DNA from: Methylobacterium symbioticum | Lineage (GTDB): Bacteria > Pseudomonadota > Alphaproteobacteria > Rhizobiales > Beijerinckiaceae | Direction of reading: 5' to 3' | Length of the DNA stretch: 36,063 nucleotides | NCBI RefSeq assembly: GCF_902141845.1 | Contig: NZ_CABFPH010000054.1 | Span: forward strand, 1 to 36,063 | Shown: positions 31,121-36,063 of the stretch, one piece after another | How the letters are laid out: every line of letters begins with the position of its first letter | Position numbering within the stretch: position 1 is the stretch's first letter | Translations under genes and position numbers: made by a program | Notes under the pieces: model-generated | The model's database searches: none | The model's input: the letters and a program-made list of their open reading frames with translations, nothing else | What the model was told of the DNA's origin: nothing

Positions 31121-32740
31121 ATGAAGCCTTTCGTCTGGAACCACGGCTATCCCTCGCTGCGCATGCCGATCTTCGGCCGCAACGTGGTGGCGACCTCGCA
31201 CGCGCTCGCGGCCCAGGCCGGGCTCAAGATGATCTGGCGCGGCGGCAACGCGGTCGACGCCGCCATCGCGGCGGCCGCCGCCAAGACCATCACCGAGCCG
31301 TGCAGCAACGGCCTCGGCTCGGACGCCTTCTGCATCCTGTGGGACGGCAAGCAATTGCACGGGCTGAACGCCTCCGGCGGCGCCCCGGCCGCCTGGACCC
31401 CGGACTATTTCCGCCGCAAGTACGGGGAGGCGCAGCGCCCGCCGATGCGCGGCTGGGATTCCGTCACCGTGCCCGGCGCCGTCGCGGCCTGGGCGGCGCT
31501 CAGCGAGCGCTTCGGGCGCCTGCCCTTCGCCGACCTGATGGAGCCGGCGATCGAGATCGCCGAGCGCGGCTACCTCGCCCCGATCGTGGTGCAGCAGAAA
31601 TGGGCCGCCGCGGCCCGCCTGCCCGAGCTGGCCGGCCAGCCGGGCTTCGCCGAGGTCTTCCTGCCCTACGGGCGCGCGCCGGAGGTGGGCGAGCGCGTGC
31701 GGCTGCCGGGCATCGCCCGGACGCTGCGCGCCGTGGCCGAGACCAAGGGCCGGGCCTTCTACGAGGGCGAGATCGCGGAGGCGACCGCCCGCCACGCGGC
31801 CGCCCATGGCGGCGCCATGACGGTGGCGGACCTCGCCGCCTTCCGCCCCGAATGGGTCGAGCCGACGGGCAAGGATTATCGCGGCTACACGCTCCACGAG
31901 ATCCCGCCGAACGGGCAGGGCATCGCCGCCCAGATCGCGCTGGGCATCCTGGAGGACTTCGACCTCGCCGCCCTGCCGCCGGACGGGCCAGAGAGCCAGC
32001 ACCTCCAGATCGAGGCGATGAAGCTCGCCTTCGCCGACACCTACCGCTACGTGGCCGACCCGTCGGGGATGACGGTGACGCCCGAGCAGATGCTCGATCC
32101 GGCCTATCTGAAGGCGCGGGGCAGGCTGATCGACCGGACCAGGGCGCAGGATTTCGGCCCCGGCAATCCGGCGAGCGGCGGCACGATCTACCTCACCACG
32201 GCGGATTCGTCGGGCATGATGGTCAGCTTCATCCAGTCGAACTTCATGGGCTTCGGCTCGGGCGTGGTGGTGCCCGAATGGGGCCTCTCCCTGCAGAACC
32301 GCGGCTACGGCTTCCACCTCGATCCGGCGAGCCCGAACGTCGTGGCCCCGGGCAAGCGGCCCTTCCACACCATCATCCCCGGCTTCCTGACCAAGGACGG
32401 CGCGCCGGTGATGAGCTTCGGCGTGATGGGCGGCAACATGCAGCCGCAGGGCCATGTCCAGACCCTGGTGCGCATGCTCGACCACCATCAGAACCCGCAG
32501 GCCGCCTGCGACGCCCCGCGCTGGCGCGTCAACGAGGGCCTCAGCATCAATGCCGAATCGACCATGCCGGCCGGGACGGTGGAGGCGCTCGCCGCGCGCG
32601 GCCACCGCATCGAGGTGATCAACGACAGCTACCAGGATTTCGGCGCCGGCCAGTTCATCTGGCGGATGGGCGATCCGAGCGAGGACGGCTACGTCGCCGC
32701 GAGCGATCCGCGCCGCGACGGACAGGCGGTGGTGTGCTGA
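31121..32740 (+). CDS. Gamma-glutamyltransferase family protein (Ntn hydrolase)
   Basis: This is a 539-residue protein from the ATG at 31121; the upstream open frame looks non-coding. N-terminal blocks are RNVVATSHALAAQAGLKMIW and RGGNAVDAAIAAAAAKTITE, then GWDSVTVPGAVAAWAALSER. The autocatalytic site corresponds to SGGTIYLTTADSSGMMVSF, with Thr355 as probable nucleophile after processing into two subunits. C-terminal blocks include GVMGGNMQPQGHVQTLVRML. There is no signal peptide, so it is probably cytoplasmic, of the YwrD-like group. It would release glutamate from gamma-glutamyl compounds or act as another acylase. It is divergent from the peptide importer, suggesting joint use. Confidence 0.9.
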   Translation: MKPFVWNHGYPSLRMPIFGRNVVATSHALAAQAGLKMIWRGGNAVDAAIAAAAAKTITEPCSNGLGSDAFCILWDGKQLHGLNASGGAPAAWTPDYFRRKYGEAQRPPMRGWDSVTVPGAVAAWAALSERFGRLPFADLMEPAIEIAERGYLAPIVVQQKWAAAARLPELAGQPGFAEVFLPYGRAPEVGERVRLPGIARTLRAVAETKGRAFYEGEIAEATARHAAAHGGAMTVADLAAFRPEWVEPTGKDYRGYTLHEIPPNGQGIAAQIALGILEDFDLAALPPDGPESQHLQIEAMKLAFADTYRYVADPSGMTVTPEQMLDPAYLKARGRLIDRTRAQDFGPGNPASGGTIYLTTADSSGMMVSFIQSNFMGFGSGVVVPEWGLSLQNRGYGFHLDPASPNVVAPGKRPFHTIIPGFLTKDGAPVMSFGVMGGNMQPQGHVQTLVRMLDHHQNPQAACDAPRWRVNEGLSINAESTMPAGTVEALAARGHRIEVINDSYQDFGAGQFIWRMGDPSEDGYVAASDPRRDGQAVVC

Positions 32741-32794
32741 GCGCGCACCGCTGACGGATCCCGGGCCGGTCCCGGGGACCGCGCAATGACGGAT

Positions 32795-32830
32795 CGCGGT
32801 GGTCCCGGCCTTCCGGTCGGGACCACCGCG
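32795..32830. terminator. Bidirectional terminator hairpin
   Basis: A 13-bp stem (CGCGGTGGTCCCG with its exact complement) and a ten-base loop lie between the converging GGT and chemoreceptor genes. There is no T-run. Confidence 0.65.
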
Positions 32831-32871
32831 TCCGGCCCAGATCGGCCGCCCGGTCGCGGGCGGCCCCCGTG

Positions 32872-34971
32872 TCAGGCCGCCCGCACCGTCGCAAGGAAGC
32901 GCGCGACCTCGGTCGAGAGGTGCTCGGACTGGCGCGACAGCTCGGAGGCTGCGCCGAGGACCTGGCTCGCCGCCGCCCCCGTCTCCTCCGCCGCCCCGGC
33001 CACGCCGGCGATGTTGCCCGTCACCGCGCTCGTCCCCGTCGCGGCGAGCGTGACGTTGCGCACGATCTCCTGCGTGGCCGCCCCCTGCTCCTCCACAGCG
33101 GCGGCGATCGAGGTGGCGACACCGCTGATCTCCTGGATCCGCCCCGCGATCGAGCCGATCGCCGTCACCGCCTGACCCGTGGAGGCCTGGATCAGCGCGA
33201 TCTGGCTCGAGATCTCCTCCGTGGCCCGGCCCGTCTGGGCCGCCAGCTCCTTGACCTCGGCGGCGACCACCGCGAAGCCGCGGCCCGCCTCGCCGGCGCG
33301 GGCCGCCTCGATCGTGGCGTTCAAGGCCAGCAGGTTGGTCTGGCTGGCGATGGTCGAGATCAGCCCCACCACGTCGCCGATCCGCGAGACGGCCGCGCTC
33401 AGGTCCTGCACCAGACCGCCGGTCTGGTCCGCCTCGGTGACGGCCGACCGCGCGAGGTTGGCCGAGCTGTCGACCTGACGGCCGATCTCGCTCACGGACG
33501 AGCCGAGTTCCTCGGCCGAGGCCGCGACCGTGCCGACATTCGTGGCGGCCTCCCCGGCCGAGGCCGCCGCCGTGGCGGACTGGCTGGCCGTCTGCCGCGC
33601 CGTCGCGGTCATCTGCAGGGCCGTGGCCTGCAGCTGGGTGGCCGCGGCGGATACCCGGTCGACGATGCCGCCGACCGCCGCCTCGAAACCGTCCGCCATC
33701 TGGCGCATCCCGTCCTTGCGCAGGTCCTCGGCGGCGAGGCGCGCCTGCGCCGTCTCCGCCTCGAGCTGGCGGGTGCGGATCAGGTTGTCCTTGAAGACCT
33801 GCACCGCCCCGGCCATGGCGCCGATCTCGTCGCCGCGCCCCATGCCCGGGATGGTCGTCTCGAGCGTCCCGTCCGCGATGGCCCGCATGGCCCCGGAGAG
33901 GCGCAGGATCCCGCTCACGACGCGGCGATGGACGGTCAGCGTGACCGCGAGGGACAGGAGCACGGCCACGATCCCGATCGCCAGGAAGAACAGGAACGCG
34001 GTCCGGGCCTCCCGGGCGTTGCGGTCGGCCTGCGCGACCACCGCGTCCATGATCGCGACGGCCGTGTCGACGATGCTGGCCTGGCCCTTGAACAGCCCCT
34101 CCGCCCAGCCGGCCGAGGCCGCCGCGCTCACCGGCTCGCCATCGGCGATCGCCGCGACGAGCCCCGTCCGCAGCGTGTGGAAGGGTCCCGCGAAATAGGT
34201 GGCGTCGGCCGCGGCGTAGGCGGCCTTCACGGAGGCCTCGACCTGCGGCAGCGCCAGCATGCCTCCGACGACCGTCCAGGCCGTGACGGTGCGCGTCTCC
34301 GCAGCACGGAGCTGGTTTCGCTCCGCCGCGGTGGCGAGCCGCCCACCGGCCAGGACGTTGTTGACCGGCGTGCCGACCTCGCCGCTGGTCGAACGGGCCA
34401 GCCAGGTCACGGCCCGGGCGTTCAGCATCGCCGCCGTGCTCGGATCCAGGCTCTGGATCTCCGCTCCCAGAAGCGCGGACGCCCCCTCCAGATCCTTCAG
34501 GAGATCACCGCCGAGGTCGTTGAAGCGCTTCGCCAGCGTCCTGTCGCGTGCCGCGCTCGCCTGTACGGCGGCGGCATCGACATCCTTCCGCATGCGCGTC
34601 CACGCCGCGAAGGCCGTCGCGATCCGCCGGCTCGCCGCGACCAGCTCCGGGAGCGGGCTCGCCGTGAGGCCTCCCACGGCCGCGGTCACGCTCTCGTCCA
34701 GGGCGCCGCGGACCTCGGTCGAGACCTTGCGGTGGTGGCGCGTCACCTCGGGCTCCCCGAGCAGCACCGCGGAGGTGTAGCCCCGCTCGATCCGCAGGCG
34801 GCTGAGGCTCAGGAACAGGTCGCGATCGAGAGCGGCGTAGGCGGCGACGCGCTGAGCCGTCGTCATGCCGACATAGCGTTGCAGGAGCGCGTTGCCGGCC
34901 AAGGCCATCGCCATGAACCCGAGCAACAGGACCATGCCCGTCAGCAGACTTCGAATCGAAATATGTCTCAT
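32872..34971 (-). CDS. Methyl-accepting chemotaxis protein
   Basis: This is a 699-residue chemoreceptor from the ATG at 34971, with TTGGGGGCAGTG before it. TM1 spans about residues 8-30, a periplasmic helical sensor domain runs to about 323 (with SLSRLRIERGYTSAVLL near its start, as in NIT-type nitrate-sensing domains, a weak resemblance), and TM2 is about 324-347. A HAMP domain follows (to about 400), then the cytoplasmic signalling helices with the conserved hairpin tip IASQTNLLALNATIEAARAG and GRGFAVVAAEVKELA. It would report to CheA/CheW; no che genes are adjacent. The ligand is unknown. Confidence 0.93.
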   Translation of the reverse strand: MRHISIRSLLTGMVLLLGFMAMALAGNALLQRYVGMTTAQRVAAYAALDRDLFLSLSRLRIERGYTSAVLLGEPEVTRHHRKVSTEVRGALDESVTAAVGGLTASPLPELVAASRRIATAFAAWTRMRKDVDAAAVQASAARDRTLAKRFNDLGGDLLKDLEGASALLGAEIQSLDPSTAAMLNARAVTWLARSTSGEVGTPVNNVLAGGRLATAAERNQLRAAETRTVTAWTVVGGMLALPQVEASVKAAYAAADATYFAGPFHTLRTGLVAAIADGEPVSAAASAGWAEGLFKGQASIVDTAVAIMDAVVAQADRNAREARTAFLFFLAIGIVAVLLSLAVTLTVHRRVVSGILRLSGAMRAIADGTLETTIPGMGRGDEIGAMAGAVQVFKDNLIRTRQLEAETAQARLAAEDLRKDGMRQMADGFEAAVGGIVDRVSAAATQLQATALQMTATARQTASQSATAAASAGEAATNVGTVAASAEELGSSVSEIGRQVDSSANLARSAVTEADQTGGLVQDLSAAVSRIGDVVGLISTIASQTNLLALNATIEAARAGEAGRGFAVVAAEVKELAAQTGRATEEISSQIALIQASTGQAVTAIGSIAGRIQEISGVATSIAAAVEEQGAATQEIVRNVTLAATGTSAVTGNIAGVAGAAEETGAAASQVLGAASELSRQSEHLSTEVARFLATVRAA

Positions 34972-35337
34972 CACTGCCCCCAATGGATTTTCTTGAAATG
35001 CATTCTAAACGGTTAAATTTCGATTAACATCTGAGCGAATTCAATATAAACTACATGATACAAAGTGCATTTATTCGATCTGCAACCTCCAGTTTCATCA
35101 ACATCAACATTCGTTCGGACGACGCGCGATCGGCAGGGCGCCCGACGCGACGGGAATTGTCTCCGCGGACGCTTTGAAAGACGCCGGACACATCGTCCGC
35201 GTGGAACGCGCGATGCGAAAACTGGATCGAGGCCCGGGAGAGGGGGGTCCTTGCGAAGGCACGGGCCAGGCATGCCCGGACCCGATCGATCCTGCGCCGG
35301 AATCTCGCCGTGATCCGCCAGTCGGGCGGCTCCGAGT

Positions 35338-35385
35338 GCTTGTTTCAACGCGCTCTCGTTCGCCGAACCGGCATCCACGTCGGCT
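35338..35385 (-). repeat. Dispersed GC-rich intergenic repeat, copy 3 (inverted)
   Basis: Read on the minus strand: GTGGATGCCGGTTCGGCG, then AACGAGAGCGCGTTGAAACA and AGCAC. It shares nearly all blocks of copy 2. Its 5' end (AGAGCGCTCTCCGTCGA-type) is missing here, and the sequence stops at the edge of the MITE-like palindrome. AAGAGCGCC appears on the palindrome's other side. Confidence 0.7.
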
Positions 35386-35387
35386 CA

Positions 35388-35557
35388 AGAGCCTGTTTGA
35401 GCTGGATCGAGCCGGTGTTCACTCCGCTGATCCCCTCCTCGACCTCATCCTGAGGTGCCGGAGCGAAGCGGAGGCCTCGCACCTCAGGATGAGGTGGTTT
35501 GGTGGGATGAGCCAGGTCTCTGCATGAGGATCCGTCGATCCCGCTCAAACAGGCTCT
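35388..35557. mobile_element. MITE-like nested inverted repeat, 170 bp
   Basis: Terminal arms AGAGCCTGTTTGAGC (35388-35402) and the exact complement (35543-35557) extend inward to about 23 bases with one mismatch. Inside lies a second hairpin, CCTCATCCTGAGGTGC with GCACCTCAGGATGAGG around a short loop region. There is no ORF, so it would need a transposase in trans. No target duplication is obvious. Confidence 0.6.
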
Positions 35558-35566
35558 AAGAGCGCC

Positions 35567-36063
35567 CTAGGCGCACCGGGCCCGGATGAAGCGGCCGGCG
35601 CTCGCCAGCGAGCGCCTTCCGTCCTCCACCTCCGGGTAGAACAGATGCCAGGCATGGATCATGTGCGGCCAGATCTGGAGCCGCACGCAGATATCGGCCG
35701 CCCCCGCGACGCCGGCCAGCCGCACGGCATCGTCGAGCAGGGTCTCGGCCGAGCCCACCTGGATCAGCATCGGCGGCAAGCCGGCGAGGTCGGCGTAGAG
35801 CGGCGAGACCCGGGGATCGCGCGGGTCGGCCCCGGCGCAGTAGAGGCCGGCGAGCTCCGCCAGATAGGCGCGCCCGATCAGCGGGTCGGCCGCGGCCTTG
35901 GTCTCCAGGCTGGGGCCGGTCAGCGCGAGATCGGTCCAGGGCGAGCTGAGCCAGAGGCAGCCCGGCAGCGGCAGGCCGGCCGCGCGCAGGGACACGGCCG
36001 CGGCAAGGGCGAGGCCGCCGCCCGCGCTCTCGCCCGCGAGGGCGATGCGCCCCGGCGCCGTGC
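35567..36063 (-). CDS. Alpha/beta hydrolase (HSL/fold-3 type), partial
   Basis: The gene runs off the right edge, so only the C-terminal about 165 residues are visible. The nucleophile elbow is at the window edge, reading RIALAGESAGGGLALAAAV, the GDSAGG-type motif of hormone-sensitive-lipase-like carboxylesterases. Later come SSPWTDLALTGPSLETKA, the Asp region in QVGSAETLLDDAVRLAGVA and the catalytic His in WPHMIHAWHLFYPEVEDG. All three members of the Ser-Asp-His triad are therefore visible. It probably hydrolyses short-chain esters or lactones in the cytoplasm. Confidence 0.87.
   Translation of the reverse strand, partial: TAPGRIALAGESAGGGLALAAAVSLRAAGLPLPGCLWLSSPWTDLALTGPSLETKAAADPLIGRAYLAELAGLYCAGADPRDPRVSPLYADLAGLPPMLIQVGSAETLLDDAVRLAGVAGAADICVRLQIWPHMIHAWHLFYPEVEDGRRSLASAGRFIRARCA

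Larger units (their letters stand above)
34972..35566. other. Gene-free region upstream of the chemoreceptor
   Basis: No gene is visible. The first 100 bases next to the chemoreceptor are AT-rich (ACGGTTAAATTTCGATTAAC is part of it) and probably hold its promoter. The rest has a copy of the dispersed repeat in inverted orientation and a 170-base nested palindrome listed separately. Confidence 0.6.

Noticed and set aside
32869..35016. A 715-codon plus-strand frame opposite the chemoreceptor
   Set aside because: It is fully antisense to a clear chemoreceptor gene. The peptide is Arg/Gly/Asp-rich without domains.

Overview
This window is high-GC alphaproteobacterial chromosome, most likely Methylobacterium or a close relative (Hyphomicrobiales). 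That is an inference from the gene mix (DUF3597, DUF2218, a PAS protein, a large chemoreceptor), from GC-rich intergenic repeats, and from a perfect GGAAC-N17-CGTT promoter of the alphaproteobacterial general stress sigma factor EcfG. No database search was possible.

Left part (1 to 6600): an eroded accessory region. It holds the tail of an SRAP-type (HMCES/YedK-like) protein, a LuxR-type regulator remnant with an internal stop, and three neighbouring minus-strand gene fragments. An intact two-gene unit follows: an exported protein of unknown family and an exported caspase-like (C14) protease. About 1.4 kb away on the opposite strand lies a second caspase-like gene that is clearly dead: several frameshifts, three in-frame stops, and loss of the catalytic Cys.

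Middle-left (6600 to 11900): orphan methyltransferases. Two related SAM methyltransferases, an FkbM-type methyltransferase with lower GC and a further SAM methyltransferase surround a secreted fibre-like protein. A fifth SAM methyltransferase sits at 23.8 kb. No glycosyltransferase or transport genes accompany them.

Middle (12000 to 25000): core-like metabolism and stress genes. A LysR regulator diverges from a YceI, VOC dioxygenase and cytochrome b561 unit. Two possible micro-ORFs, a PAS protein and a DUF3597 gene with an EcfG promoter follow. Next come an M29 aminopeptidase with DUF2218, an exported basic protein, a GlcD-type FAD oxidase divergent from a fumarylacetoacetate-hydrolase-family gene with a Nudix gene, and two tRNA-Gly(GCC) genes inside a 202-bp tandem duplication.

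Right part (25000 to 36063): a complete minus-strand peptide ABC importer (binding protein, DppB, DppC, DppD, DppF-like) is interrupted between the permeases by a block of hairpin repeats. It diverges from a gamma-glutamyltransferase-family enzyme, which suggests peptide or gamma-glutamyl compound scavenging. A methyl-accepting chemotaxis protein follows. A MITE-like nested palindrome lies beside a dispersed repeat, and the window ends inside an alpha/beta hydrolase gene.

The least explained items are the caspase plus exported-partner unit with its dead paralogue, the methyltransferase cluster, and the dispersed repeat families.
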